A stretch of DNA of 36,345 nt from Granulicella sp. S190 (GTDB taxonomy: Bacteria > Acidobacteriota > Terriglobia > Terriglobales > Acidobacteriaceae). Location: contig NZ_LMUD01000020.1 of NCBI RefSeq assembly GCF_009766095.1, forward strand, positions 22,813-59,157, read 5' to 3'. A program made the position numbers and the translations under genes. The notes beneath the pieces were generated by a model. The model was given only the letters and a program-made list of their open reading frames with translations. It searched no databases and was not told the origin of the DNA. Below are positions 7,870 to 15,947 of this stretch, piece by piece (the stretch's first letter is position 1; each line of letters starts with the position of its first letter).

Positions 7870-8886
7870 ATGCAACCCCGCACCAGCTCCGTCACCCTGG
7901 CCGAACTGGCCGATCATCTCGGCGCCACCCTCCACGGCGATCCCACCTCCAAAATCAATCGCGTCTCCGGAATCGAAAACGCCGGTTCTGGGGATCTCGC
8001 CTTCGTTGCCAACCCAAAATATGCCTCACTCGCACGCACCACTCAGGCAACAGCAGTTCTGGTTGAACCTGACTTCCCGGAGATCTCGGTCGCCACCCTC
8101 CGTCTCAAAAACCCGTATCTTGCCTTCGCCCGCGCCATTGAAATCTTCTACCAGCCCCCCCTCTATGCCCCGGGAATCCACCCCACAGCTGCCATCGCTC
8201 CGACCGCGCAGATCGGCGAGAACGCCCACATTGGCGCTTACGCTGTCATCGGCGAAAACGTCACCGTGGGCAACAACGCCATCATCCTTCCCCATGTCGT
8301 CCTCTACCCCTATGCTCATGTTGGTGACAACTTCTTCGCCCACGCTCACGCCGTCGTGCGCGAACACTGCCAGCTCGGTGACAACGTCACCCTCCAAAAC
8401 GGAGCTGTCGTCGGAGCCGACGGATTTGGTTTTGCCCGCCAATCCGACGGCAGTTGGTACAAGATTCTCCAATCCGGACCTGCAATCATTGAGAACAACG
8501 TAGAAATCCAGGCCAATGCTTGTATTGACCGCTCATCGATTGGCGAGACTCGCATTCGCTCAGGTGCCAAGGTCGATAACCTCGTACAGGTAGGCCACGG
8601 CTCGACCGTGGGAGAAAACACTCTGCTCTGCTCTCAGGTCGGCCTCGCCGGTTCGACGATCATCGGTAAGAACGTCATCCTTGCCGGACAGGTCGGCGTA
8701 GCCGGTCACTGCTCTATAGGCGACGGGGCCATCGCAACCGCCCAGAGCGGAATTCCCGGCGACGTACCTCCAGGAAAAATTGTCAGCGGATACCCTGCAA
8801 TCGACAATCGCCAATGGCTTCGTTCCGTCGCACTCTTCAATCGGCTCCCGGAACTACTGCGCGACATTCGCTCGAAACTAAAATAA
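7870..8886 (+). CDS. lpxD: UDP-3-O-acylglucosamine N-acyltransferase
   Basis: This is the third enzyme of lipid A synthesis, transferring a hydroxyacyl chain from acyl-ACP to the glucosamine amine. The 338 residues have the expected order: an N-terminal uridine-binding domain (1-100, including ENAGSGDLAFVANPKY), a left-handed beta-helix of hexapeptide repeats (about 103-305) and a C-terminal helix (WLRSVALFNRLPELL). The catalytic His is probably His243 in VDNLVQVGHGST. The GADGFGFA loop and IPGDVPPG turn are typical. Its length matches the family. No other lpx gene is adjacent, so the gene is separated from the usual lpxD-fabZ-lpxA cluster. Confidence 0.95.
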   Translation: MQPRTSSVTLAELADHLGATLHGDPTSKINRVSGIENAGSGDLAFVANPKYASLARTTQATAVLVEPDFPEISVATLRLKNPYLAFARAIEIFYQPPLYAPGIHPTAAIAPTAQIGENAHIGAYAVIGENVTVGNNAIILPHVVLYPYAHVGDNFFAHAHAVVREHCQLGDNVTLQNGAVVGADGFGFARQSDGSWYKILQSGPAIIENNVEIQANACIDRSSIGETRIRSGAKVDNLVQVGHGSTVGENTLLCSQVGLAGSTIIGKNVILAGQVGVAGHCSIGDGAIATAQSGIPGDVPPGKIVSGYPAIDNRQWLRSVALFNRLPELLRDIRSKLK

Positions 8887-8945
8887 CCATCCATTTGGTG
8901 ACCTTAGTCGTATATAAATCAAAGAGGTACTAGGGGGTAGCGCCA

Positions 8946-9782
8946 ATGATTGAACCTCCCGAAAGCGTTAGTAACTCTTCAAACGAGATGCAAAGCACCA
9001 CCACTCAGCCCGTTCGCGTTCTCCTGCTCGACGACGAGCCCACTAATCTACTTCTCCGTTCCGCCATTTTGCGCCAACACGGATATGAGTGTGCTCCAGC
9101 CTCCACCATCGAAGAGGCAACTGACCTCTTCAACAACATCGATATCGCAGTTCTTGACTATCATCTCGGAGCTGGGCAGTTCGGCACCGAAGCCGCGGCA
9201 CTTCTCCGCCGCCGCCGTCCCCATGTCCCCATCATCATCCTCTCGGCCACCATCGACCGTTACTTCGGCGGCGTCGAAGACATGCATCTACTCAAGGGTC
9301 ACAGCTCTGTCGAGGATCTCCTCGACGCCCTCAGCTCTCTCGAGGCCAAGCGACGTGGTGCACCTGTAGTTGTGGACGCTCGCGATTTCTTCTACTCCCG
9401 CATCGCCATGGCCATCGGTACCGACGTCCTTGTTCAGATCTTCGACCAGAATGGCATCTGGCAGTACTGTAACGATGCCGTCGCTGAATACCTCGACCAA
9501 ACCCGTGAGTGGTTTATCGGGCGCTGTGTCTTTCAGGAGATGCGCCCCTTCATGCGCGACTGGAGTGATGTTCTCCACACCGTATGCCTCACCCGTGAGA
9601 CCTACATCGACCGCACCCACCGTGGTCTCCTTGCTCAACCCCGTTCCCATGAGCAGCAGCTCACCTGGAGCGTTCTCGCCTTCCCCATTACCCTTCACGA
9701 CAATCGCTGCGGTGCCGTCCTCACCGCTCGAGTCCTGGACAAGTTGCCCACGCGCAACTCCGAGCTTCTACCCTTCCTCTAG
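8946..9782 (+). CDS. response-regulator receiver protein with C-terminal PAS-like domain
   Basis: This is a 278-residue signalling protein. Residues 23-135 form a receiver domain with acidic pocket Asp29-Asp30, phosphoacceptor Asp71 (VLDYHLG), Ser100 in place of the usual Thr/Ser switch and Lys117. Residues about 155-265 look like a PAS domain (VLVQIFDQNGIWQYCNDAVAEYL, then the FIGRCVFQEM stretch). There is no DNA-binding, GGDEF or kinase output, so it would act through protein contacts or as a sensor-adaptor. No histidine kinase is adjacent. AGGGGG lies seven bases before ATG 8946, a strong ribosome site. The receiver call is firm, the PAS call moderate. Confidence 0.85.
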   Translation: MIEPPESVSNSSNEMQSTTTQPVRVLLLDDEPTNLLLRSAILRQHGYECAPASTIEEATDLFNNIDIAVLDYHLGAGQFGTEAAALLRRRRPHVPIIILSATIDRYFGGVEDMHLLKGHSSVEDLLDALSSLEAKRRGAPVVVDARDFFYSRIAMAIGTDVLVQIFDQNGIWQYCNDAVAEYLDQTREWFIGRCVFQEMRPFMRDWSDVLHTVCLTRETYIDRTHRGLLAQPRSHEQQLTWSVLAFPITLHDNRCGAVLTARVLDKLPTRNSELLPFL

Positions 9783-9932
9783 GACTTACCTTTGCATCTC
9801 TCATCGCTGCTTCTTTGTGTTCGGTGATAGATTTGCTCTTGCCCTTGTCTCAGGAATGCAGGGCTCAACCCATCCCACTGAATCGAAGCATCTGCTCCGT
9901 GCAGACAATCTGCCCTGATACCCTTGAACCTT

Positions 9933-10289
9933 ATGCGTTCTCTGTCTGCGATCGTCTTCCTCACTAGCCTTGCCGCCACCGGTTGCCACTCACCTTATGT
10001 TGAGGCCACGATCAGCAACCACACCGGCCAGCCCATCGACCTCATCGAAGTCGACTACCCCAGCGCAAGCTTCGGCACCCAAAACCTGGCCACCGGCGCG
10101 AACTTCCACTATCGCTTCAAGGTCTTGGGTTCTGGCGCCTCAAAGCTTCTCTACACCGATAGCGCCCACAAAGACCACAAAGCGGACGGACCTTTCCTCA
10201 AAGAAGGAGCCGAAGGCTCCTTAATGATCATGATTACTCCCACCGGAGTCACTTGGCAGCCCGACTCCACCGTCGTTACCGCCAAGTAG
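9933..10289 (+). CDS. small predicted lipoprotein
   Basis: This is a 118-residue protein with an N-terminal hydrophobic segment ending in LAATGC, a lipobox that would be acylated on Cys and cut by signal peptidase II (an lspA gene is in this window). The mature part begins with an ATISNHTGQPIDLIEVDYPSAS-like beta-sandwich pattern and ends in TWQPDSTVV. No enzymatic motif is seen; function unknown. ATG 9933 is chosen over TTG 9924 because it gives a compact Arg-containing signal start; no clear Shine-Dalgarno supports either. Confidence 0.7.
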   Translation: MRSLSAIVFLTSLAATGCHSPYVEATISNHTGQPIDLIEVDYPSASFGTQNLATGANFHYRFKVLGSGASKLLYTDSAHKDHKADGPFLKEGAEGSLMIMITPTGVTWQPDSTVVTAK

Positions 10290-10320
10290 CTCAAACCACC
10301 ATTCAACTCTGAAGGAAAAC

Positions 10321-10455
10321 TTATTTCGCTGTTTTGGTTCCGGCATTCAACGGTCCACGATGAAACTCGCGACCATGGGAACGAACCATCAGCGTTAAAA
10401 CCGTCCCTAACGCCAGCAGGATAAAGAGCATTGCAAAAATAACGACCATCATCAT
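10321..10455 (-). CDS. small single-helix membrane protein (44 aa), unlisted
   Basis: Read on the minus strand, three consecutive ATG codons begin a 44-residue peptide with one long hydrophobic helix (VVIFAMLFILLALGTVLTLMV) followed by a basic tail (RSHGREFHRGP) ending in TAA. The composition is what a real inner-membrane microprotein would have: positive charges just after the helix (consistent with N-out/C-in topology) and no stray polar residues in it. GAGGG lies nine bases before the first ATG. It sits between a lipoprotein gene and tmk, both on the other strand. Function unknown; it was found by reading the sequence rather than from a length cut-off. Confidence 0.55.
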   Translation of the reverse strand: MMMVVIFAMLFILLALGTVLTLMVRSHGREFHRGPLNAGTKTAK

Positions 10456-10733
10456 AAGTTAGAGCCCTCTGCTGCACTTGCTTTCCGCAGCGCGCAACAT
10501 CATAAGCTCCGTCAACCACAACCGGCAACACTTCAACTACAAAAAGCAAACACCCACCTCGTCCCAAAATGCGACGATCACTGCAAGGAAAATGATGGGA
10601 AGCATCTCAACCTACGGTTCCTCTGGCCGAGACGCACTGTGTTCGTTACGTTCCTTCAACTCCGAACGAAACCTGCGTCGCTCGGCCTCCTCGGTAAGAT
10701 GTCGTCACCTCCATCTGCGATAAGCTGAAGGTG
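10456..10733. other. intergenic region before tmk
   Basis: Together with the 44-aa gene this makes a 440-base stretch without a long gene, and it is less GC-rich than its surroundings. On the minus strand a 22-codon frame at 10605-10537 encodes a hydrophobic peptide beginning MLPIIFLAVIVAF, preceded by AGGTTGAG; it is too short to call. No convincing promoter, terminator or RNA fold was recognised. Confidence 0.4.
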
Positions 10734-11408
10734 ATGTCTTACGGATATTTCATCACCTTCGAAGGCCTCGACGGCTCAGGGAAAACCACCCAGCTCCGCC
10801 GCCTGGCTACTTCACTTGAGGCCGAAGGTCACACTGTTGTCACCCTCCGCCAACCCGGCGGCACTCCGTTAGGCGACCGCATCCGCAGCATTCTGCTCGA
10901 CTCTCGCTCCGAAGCCGTCCTCGGGCCGATCTCCCCTGCCGCCGAAATGGCTCTTATGTTTGCCGACCGTGCCCAATCCATCGCCGAGGTAATCTTGCCT
11001 GCCCTGGCCGCAGGCTCTGTAGTCCTCTGCGATCGCTACACCGACTCCTCGGAGGCCTACCAGGGAGGAGGCCGACAGCTCGGCAGCGAGCGAATCCTCA
11101 CTATGCACGCAGCCGCCTGCGACAATCTGCAGCCAGATCTCACGCTTCTTCTGTTGCCATCGCTGGAATCCTCCCTCCGCCGCGCCCGCCGCCGCAACCA
11201 GCGCCATGTCGAGAAGCAAGGCACCGATGAGAACCGCTTCGAACGAGAGTCCGACGAGTTCTATCGACGCATCTACGAGAAGTACGAAGAGATTGCCACC
11301 CGCGCGCCTCACCGCGTCATCCCCATTCGCGAAGACGCCTCCATTGAGACCATCGAACAGATCATCCGCAAGATCGTTCTCTCCAGACTCGACCACGCCG
11401 AAGCATAG
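10734..11408 (+). CDS. tmk: thymidylate kinase
   Basis: This enzyme phosphorylates dTMP to dTDP with ATP for DNA synthesis. The 224 residues carry the P-loop FEGLDGSGKTTQ near the N-terminus, the RQPGGTPLGDRIR segment (the family usually has REPGGT, so Glu is Gln here), the DRYTDSSEAYQG motif that contacts dTMP, and the Arg-rich LID (RARRRNQRHVEK). Starts at GTG 10731 and ATG 10734 are both possible; AAGGTGATG places an SD-like sequence very close, so I prefer the ATG without certainty. It is a single-gene unit, with a P450 gene about 100 bases downstream. Confidence 0.94.
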   Translation: MSYGYFITFEGLDGSGKTTQLRRLATSLEAEGHTVVTLRQPGGTPLGDRIRSILLDSRSEAVLGPISPAAEMALMFADRAQSIAEVILPALAAGSVVLCDRYTDSSEAYQGGGRQLGSERILTMHAAACDNLQPDLTLLLLPSLESSLRRARRRNQRHVEKQGTDENRFERESDEFYRRIYEKYEEIATRAPHRVIPIREDASIETIEQIIRKIVLSRLDHAEA

Positions 11409-11504
11409 TCCCGCTTCTTTCCACCCGATCAATGCAGCTCAACCACGCCCGTCGAAGTGTGTTCTCCTCATCTAACGAAGCAACTTCGGCGACAACACAA
11501 CGTC

Positions 11505-12971
11505 ATGACAACCCCTCCCCCAACCTTCGAAGCGCCACCGGAACCAACGACTAGCCAATTCAAGACTCCTCCCCCTTCCAGCAAGGGTCTGACGCCTCCT
11601 GGGCTCAAGCACTCCCTTCCCTTCTACGCCTTCAAACCCTGGGTGAAACTCGGCAGTCCCATCCTCCTTTTTGAGTATCTCCTCAAGACCTACGGCAACA
11701 TCGCCTGGTATCGCTTCATGGGAACACCCATTGTCTTCATCAACGATCCCGAGTACATCCGTGAGATTCTCGTCACCCAGGCGGCCAACTTCGTAAAGGA
11801 GCGCACCGTACGTCGCATGAAGGTTCTCCTCGGAGAAGGTCTCATTACCTCTGACGATCCCATACACATGCGTCAGCGCAAGATCGCCGCGCCTGCCTTT
11901 CATCGCCAGCGCATCGCCGCCTACGGCGACCAGATCGTAGCCTGCGCTGCCCACCAGCGCGATTCCTGGCAAAAAGAATCTTCCTCAGGACAGCAAATTG
12001 ACATCTCCGCCGCAAGCATGAAGCTATCGCTCGAAATCGTAGCTCGCACGCTCTTCAATACCGAGGTCACCGCAGACATTCGCAGCATCAACGATGAGGT
12101 CAACACCATCATGGACCTCTACAACTTCATCGTCGCCTTCCCGAAGATCGAATCCTTCATCCATCTCCCCATCCCCGGCATTATGAGGTTTCGCCGCTCC
12201 AAGGCTCGCCTCGACGCGGTAGTCGACCGCATCATTCATGAACATCGAGAAGCCGCCGCCCGCGGTGAACCAGATCGCGGCGATCTCCTCTCCATGCTCT
12301 TAGCCAGCAAATATGAATCTGACGACGCCACGCAGCAAACGGGCATGTCCGACGAACAAGTCCGTGACGAAGTCCTCACCATCTTCCTCGCAGGCTACGA
12401 GACCGTAGCCAACGGCTTGGCCTGGACCTGGTATCTCCTCAGCCAGAATCCCGATATCGAGGACAAACTCCACACCGAACTCAACACCGTCCTCGGTACC
12501 GGCACAAACCAACGCCTCCCAACGCTAGCCGACTATCCAGCCCTTCGCTACACCGAGCAGATCTTCGCTGAATCCATGCGTCTCTATCCGCCAGCGTGGG
12601 CAATGGGTCGCATGTCGACCAAGCCCGTCACTCTCGGGCCATACACCATTCCCGCGGGCGCCCACTTCTTCTTCAGCCAATACATCATGGGACGCGACCC
12701 TCAATACTTCCCGGACCCGCTCCGCTTCGACCCCGACCGCTTCACACCTGAAAACAAGGCCATCCGTGCAAAGTTCACCTACTTCCCCTTCGGCGGAGGC
12801 AGCCGCCAGTGCATCGGAGAAAGCTTTGCCTGGATGGAAGGCGTCTTCAGCATCGCGACACTGGCCCAGCGCTGGCGTATGACCTACCTCGGCTCTGCAC
12901 CACCTGAGGTTCAGGCGAAGATCACCCTCCGTCCACGGAACCCCCTCATGATGCAGCTCATCCCTCGATAA
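11505..12971 (+). CDS. cytochrome P450
   Basis: This is a heme-thiolate monooxygenase of 488 residues, soluble by sequence. Motifs are the I-helix AGYETVANGL (oxygen-binding AGxET), the K-helix ESMRLYPP (ExxR), the PDPLRFDPDRF meander and the heme loop FPFGGGSRQCIGESFA with axial Cys436. The pattern (PERF-like DPDRF, Pro-rich N-terminus) resembles CYP4/CYP102/CYP110-type fatty-acid or alkane hydroxylases, but substrate cannot be inferred. No ferredoxin or reductase gene is adjacent, so redox partners lie elsewhere. ATG 11505 is preferred over ATG 11457, which adds 16 unconserved residues. It converges on an outer-membrane gene. Confidence 0.94.
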   Translation: MTTPPPTFEAPPEPTTSQFKTPPPSSKGLTPPGLKHSLPFYAFKPWVKLGSPILLFEYLLKTYGNIAWYRFMGTPIVFINDPEYIREILVTQAANFVKERTVRRMKVLLGEGLITSDDPIHMRQRKIAAPAFHRQRIAAYGDQIVACAAHQRDSWQKESSSGQQIDISAASMKLSLEIVARTLFNTEVTADIRSINDEVNTIMDLYNFIVAFPKIESFIHLPIPGIMRFRRSKARLDAVVDRIIHEHREAAARGEPDRGDLLSMLLASKYESDDATQQTGMSDEQVRDEVLTIFLAGYETVANGLAWTWYLLSQNPDIEDKLHTELNTVLGTGTNQRLPTLADYPALRYTEQIFAESMRLYPPAWAMGRMSTKPVTLGPYTIPAGAHFFFSQYIMGRDPQYFPDPLRFDPDRFTPENKAIRAKFTYFPFGGGSRQCIGESFAWMEGVFSIATLAQRWRMTYLGSAPPEVQAKITLRPRNPLMMQLIPR

Positions 12972-13001
12972 TCCGGAATGACAATCGAAAATCTTGGCAG
13001 T

Positions 13002-13580
13002 CTACGGGATCGTGAAGACAAGACCGGTGCTGACGCTGAACAACCGGGAAGAGGAGTATGTGACCGTCTCATTAAAGAGCGTGCTGTTGATCGTCGACAG
13101 CCCCCCATACCCAAGCTCCACTGCTCGAAAGTCCACATGGCTTGCGAGCGTGTAGTCAACACCTCCAAATATCCCGTACTGTACGCGGCTGGTGTGGACC
13201 GAACTTGTCGGAGCCTTGGTGGAGCCAACCCCCACAGCCAACTGACCGTATGGCTTGAACGCCGACTGCAGCTTCGCCACCACCCTGCCGCCAATCAGAA
13301 AACTGTTAAGCGAAGCATTGTTGGCCTTCGAAAAAGAGTCGCGGATATCGACACCCGCATCGACCTTCTGGCCATGATAAAAATCGTCGTACCCGCCGAT
13401 ATTCACACCGAAGAACGTTCGTGAGGTCACATTGTCCCCAAGAAACGCAAAGGTCCCTGTATCCGCCGTTGAGTTGCTTACGTTGATGCCGACCGGGTTG
13501 ATATACAGACCAACTTGGGCGTGCGCAGCGATGGATGTAATCGCTAGCACCATGCTTGAAACGACAAACCGCAATTTCAT
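13002..13580 (-). CDS. outer-membrane beta-barrel protein
   Basis: This is a 192-residue secreted protein: signal peptide 1-21 ending AHA, then alternating hydrophobic/polar strands separated by short turns and longer Asn/Ser/Thr-rich loops (for example NIGGYDDFYHG, KPYGQLAVGVGS, VQYGIFGGVDYTL). This is the pattern of a small eight-stranded barrel, as in the OmpA-like/OmpX-like porin folds. The last strand is LFSVSTGLVFTIP, without the classic terminal Phe. AAAGGA lies about nine bases before ATG, supporting the start. Function unknown. Its promoter lies in the divergent 180-base region shared with the CAP-domain gene. Confidence 0.75.
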   Translation of the reverse strand: MKLRFVVSSMVLAITSIAAHAQVGLYINPVGINVSNSTADTGTFAFLGDNVTSRTFFGVNIGGYDDFYHGQKVDAGVDIRDSFSKANNASLNSFLIGGRVVAKLQSAFKPYGQLAVGVGSTKAPTSSVHTSRVQYGIFGGVDYTLASHVDFRAVELGYGGLSTINSTLFNETVTYSSSRLFSVSTGLVFTIP

Positions 13581-13759
13581 GGGTACGGATCCTTTGGGTA
13601 AAGAACGTTCTATGCCTTCATCAAGTCGGCTTATCCAGTCTAGTCGCCAGAAGCAGTTTCAACATACTTCAAACACTGGCGAACCAGGGATGCTCACCTT
13701 CCGCGTCTTCTGAAAAGAGTGTCTATACTGTGTTCCTCAAGGTAAATTGTCTCTGCACC

Positions 13760-14536
13760 ATGCAAATCAAACTTCGAACACGGGAACTCTTCCTCGTTTT
13801 GCTGACCACACTGACCACCGCTGCCCTGTCTTCGGTCATGCATGCTCAAGCCGGCGCCTCACCCGCAGAACAGGCACTTCTCCAGCTGACCAACCGCACC
13901 CGCGTCGCTCACAATCTTCCTCCTCTCCACTGGGATAGCGACTTGGCCAACGCAGCCCGGGCACACGCCCAGCGCGTCGTCCGCGAGCACGGAGAACTGC
14001 TGCACCAGTACAGCGGCGAACCCGACCTGACCGCTCGCGGCGCACAGAGCGGAGCCCACTTCACTACCATTGCGGAGAACATCGGCAGCGGCCCCGATCC
14101 CGTCCAGATCCACCAGACATGGATGAGCACACCATCCCACCGCTCCAACATCCTCGACCCCAATCTCAACGCCGCAGGAATCGCAGTCGTCGCCGATCAG
14201 GGACTTCTGTACGCTGTAGAAGACCTCTCTCACAGCGTTGCTATTCAGTCCTTCGACTCTCTCGAAAAGCAGGTAGCTCAGACTCTGCAAGCTCACGGCA
14301 TCGCCCCCGCCGCATCCAACGCCGACGCCCGCCAGACATGTTCTATGCCGAGCGGAGCCGCCGGCACGCCAAAGCTCGTCGTCCAATGGGATGGACCGGA
14401 CCCCACCCTGCTGCCGGACGCGCTGCTCCGCGCCATCGCAACTGGCGGATACACCTCCGCCCAGGTAGGAGTATGCGCCACCAAACAACCCAATCCGCAG
14501 TTCACCACCTACAACGTAGCCGTCCTGCTCTATTAG
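13760..14536 (+). CDS. CAP (SCP/PR-1-like) domain secreted protein
   Basis: This is a 258-residue secreted protein. The signal peptide (about 1-31, ending MHAQA) is followed by a CAP domain at 33-150: AEQALLQLTNRTRVAHNLPPLHWDSDLANAARAHAQRV, the HGELLHQYS His, AENIGSG and the HRSNILDPNLNAAGIAV signature. The two His and Glu residues of the CAP cavity are present. A further C-terminal region of about 100 residues with two Cys (TCSMPSG, VGVCAT) is not a domain I recognise. Bacterial CAP proteins have been linked to lipid binding or cell-surface roles. ATG 13760 begins the signal peptide; a longer frame from 13556 is non-coding upstream. TATACT at 13724-13729 is a possible -10 box. Confidence 0.9.
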   Translation: MQIKLRTRELFLVLLTTLTTAALSSVMHAQAGASPAEQALLQLTNRTRVAHNLPPLHWDSDLANAARAHAQRVVREHGELLHQYSGEPDLTARGAQSGAHFTTIAENIGSGPDPVQIHQTWMSTPSHRSNILDPNLNAAGIAVVADQGLLYAVEDLSHSVAIQSFDSLEKQVAQTLQAHGIAPAASNADARQTCSMPSGAAGTPKLVVQWDGPDPTLLPDALLRAIATGGYTSAQVGVCATKQPNPQFTTYNVAVLLY

Positions 14537-14575
14537 CTCAAGCCAGTTCAAGCTCTAGTTGCTTGCCTGTGCAAT

Positions 14576-14609
14576 GACTCTCATCGGATCTGATTTCAGA
14601 GTCGATCCG
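14576..14609. other. two interlocked inverted repeats (possible pseudoknot)
   Basis: GACTCT (14576-14581) pairs with AGAGTC (14598-14603), while CGGATC (14585-14590), inside that loop, pairs with GATCCG (14604-14609), immediately after the first stem. The order is that of an H-type pseudoknot or of two mutually exclusive hairpins. It lies just after the CAP gene in the 253-base gap before holB. Each stem is only six pairs, so chance is possible. Confidence 0.3.
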
Positions 14610-14638
14610 CGGGGGACATTCGTCACCGCCTCTCCCCT

Positions 14639-14660
14639 CCTCTACCGGGTATCATAGAGG
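14639..14660. repeat. inverted repeat upstream of holB
   Basis: CCTCTA-N10-TAGAGG is a perfect 6-bp inverted repeat, 130 bases before holB. There is no T-run, so an operator or chance is likelier than a terminator. Confidence 0.25.
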
Positions 14661-14789
14661 TAGATTGGCGCACCGGATCATCTCAGAGGTCGGCGCGCTC
14701 AACCTTCCTAAACCTGTAACTCAGCGGCTTCAATCCAAAGCCACTGCCAACATCCAGGCAAACGATTCCCGCCAGAGAGGAGGAGCCCG

Positions 14790-15947
14790 ATGACCGCAGA
14801 AACCCACGCTCTCCCCGCCACCTTCAACGACTTCCTCGGCAACAGCACCGCCATCGAGCACCTTCGCACCGCCATCGCCGCCGGACGGCTTCCTCACTCC
14901 CTCATCCTCGCCGGCCCCAGTGGAGCAGGAAAGTACACCCTCGCCCTCATGCTTGCCATGGCCGTCGAGTGTCAGCGCCAGCCGCGCGATCTCTGGTCAA
15001 ACGGGCAGTCTCTCGCCAGCTTTTGTGGCGTGTGTCCTAACTGCACCCGCATCGCTGGCGCCGCAAACCTTGAAGAGGAAGTAGACAAAGCTGTGGCCGC
15101 CCGCGAAGAGCTCCGCGAGACTGACAAAAAAGAGACCCGCGTCCTCATCCAGCCTCATCCCGACGTCCTCATTATTCCTCCCGATCCGCCACAACTTCTC
15201 ATCAAACTCGGCCAGATCCGCACTGTCATCCAACGCGCCCACTACCTTCCCAGCGAGGCTCCGCGCAAGATCTTTATCCTCACTGCGGCGAACTTCATGA
15301 AAGAGGCCGCCAACTCCCTGCTCAAAGTGCTCGAGGAGCCGCCCGAGACGGTGCATATCATCATCCTCGCGGAGAACCCGGGCGAACTCCTCCCCACCAT
15401 CCGCTCCCGCTGCGCGACAGTACGTCTCGGTGCACTGCCTGTGGAGGAGATCGAGATGCTCCTGACAGACCGCCGTCCCGACGTTCCTCCGAAGCAGCGC
15501 ACCCTTATCGCTCGACTGGCTCAGGGAGCCGCAGGCAAAGCCCTAGGCTTCAACCTCGAAGCCTACAGCGCCGCCCGCGCCGACGCGCTCCTCTTCCTGC
15601 GTAACGCTGCCGCCGCGACCAGCGGCATAGCAGAGCCAGATCATACCGCCCTCTTCAAGATGACAGAGACATACCGAGCGGGAGCAGAGGGCCAGCAGAA
15701 GACCACAGCACTCCTCCGCAGCCTCTCCCTTCTCCTCGAAGATCTGCTTCTGTTAGGCGCAGGAACCCCTGAACTTCTACGCAACACTGACCTCCGCCCC
15801 GAACTGGATCGCCTGAGTGCTTCGCTCAGCTTCGCGTGGATCGAATCTGCATCCCGCAGCCTCGATCAGGTTCAAAGCGGCATGCGCCGTAATCTCCTCC
15901 GCAGTCTCTCCCTCGACTCCTTCGCCGGGCAACTCGCCGCAAGATGA
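14790..15947 (+). CDS. holB: DNA polymerase III subunit delta'
   Basis: This is the clamp-loader delta' subunit, 385 residues, AAA+ fold. Visible are the P-loop-like GPSGAGKYT, the zinc module CGVCPNC with surrounding Cys, the IRTVIQRAHYLPSEAPRKIFIL strand and the SLLKVLEEPPE sensor region followed by RSRC (the SRC arginine-finger motif). The C-terminal helices form the collar. A charged insertion (about residues 90-115, EEEVDKAVAAREELRETDKKE) lies after the zinc module. GAGAGGAGGAG just before ATG 14790 is a strong ribosome site. Its stop overlaps the next start (ATGA), indicating co-translation with the Sua5 gene. Confidence 0.92.
   Translation: MTAETHALPATFNDFLGNSTAIEHLRTAIAAGRLPHSLILAGPSGAGKYTLALMLAMAVECQRQPRDLWSNGQSLASFCGVCPNCTRIAGAANLEEEVDKAVAAREELRETDKKETRVLIQPHPDVLIIPPDPPQLLIKLGQIRTVIQRAHYLPSEAPRKIFILTAANFMKEAANSLLKVLEEPPETVHIIILAENPGELLPTIRSRCATVRLGALPVEEIEMLLTDRRPDVPPKQRTLIARLAQGAAGKALGFNLEAYSAARADALLFLRNAAAATSGIAEPDHTALFKMTETYRAGAEGQQKTTALLRSLSLLLEDLLLLGAGTPELLRNTDLRPELDRLSASLSFAWIESASRSLDQVQSGMRRNLLRSLSLDSFAGQLAAR

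Noticed and set aside
10537..10605. 22-codon minus-strand hydrophobic frame
   Set aside because: Too short to support as a gene alone; kept only as part of a finding.
10478..10723. 81-codon plus-strand frame before tmk
   Set aside because: Ser/Asn/Arg-rich without hydrophobic core, no ribosome site, and it overlaps better minus-strand candidates.
13556..13759. N-terminal extension of the CAP-domain gene
   Set aside because: The extension has no protein-like pattern and a clear signal peptide begins at 13760.
14641..14720. Possible tRNA-like segment before holB
   Set aside because: No cloverleaf with a T-loop GTTCRA and acceptor pairing could be built.
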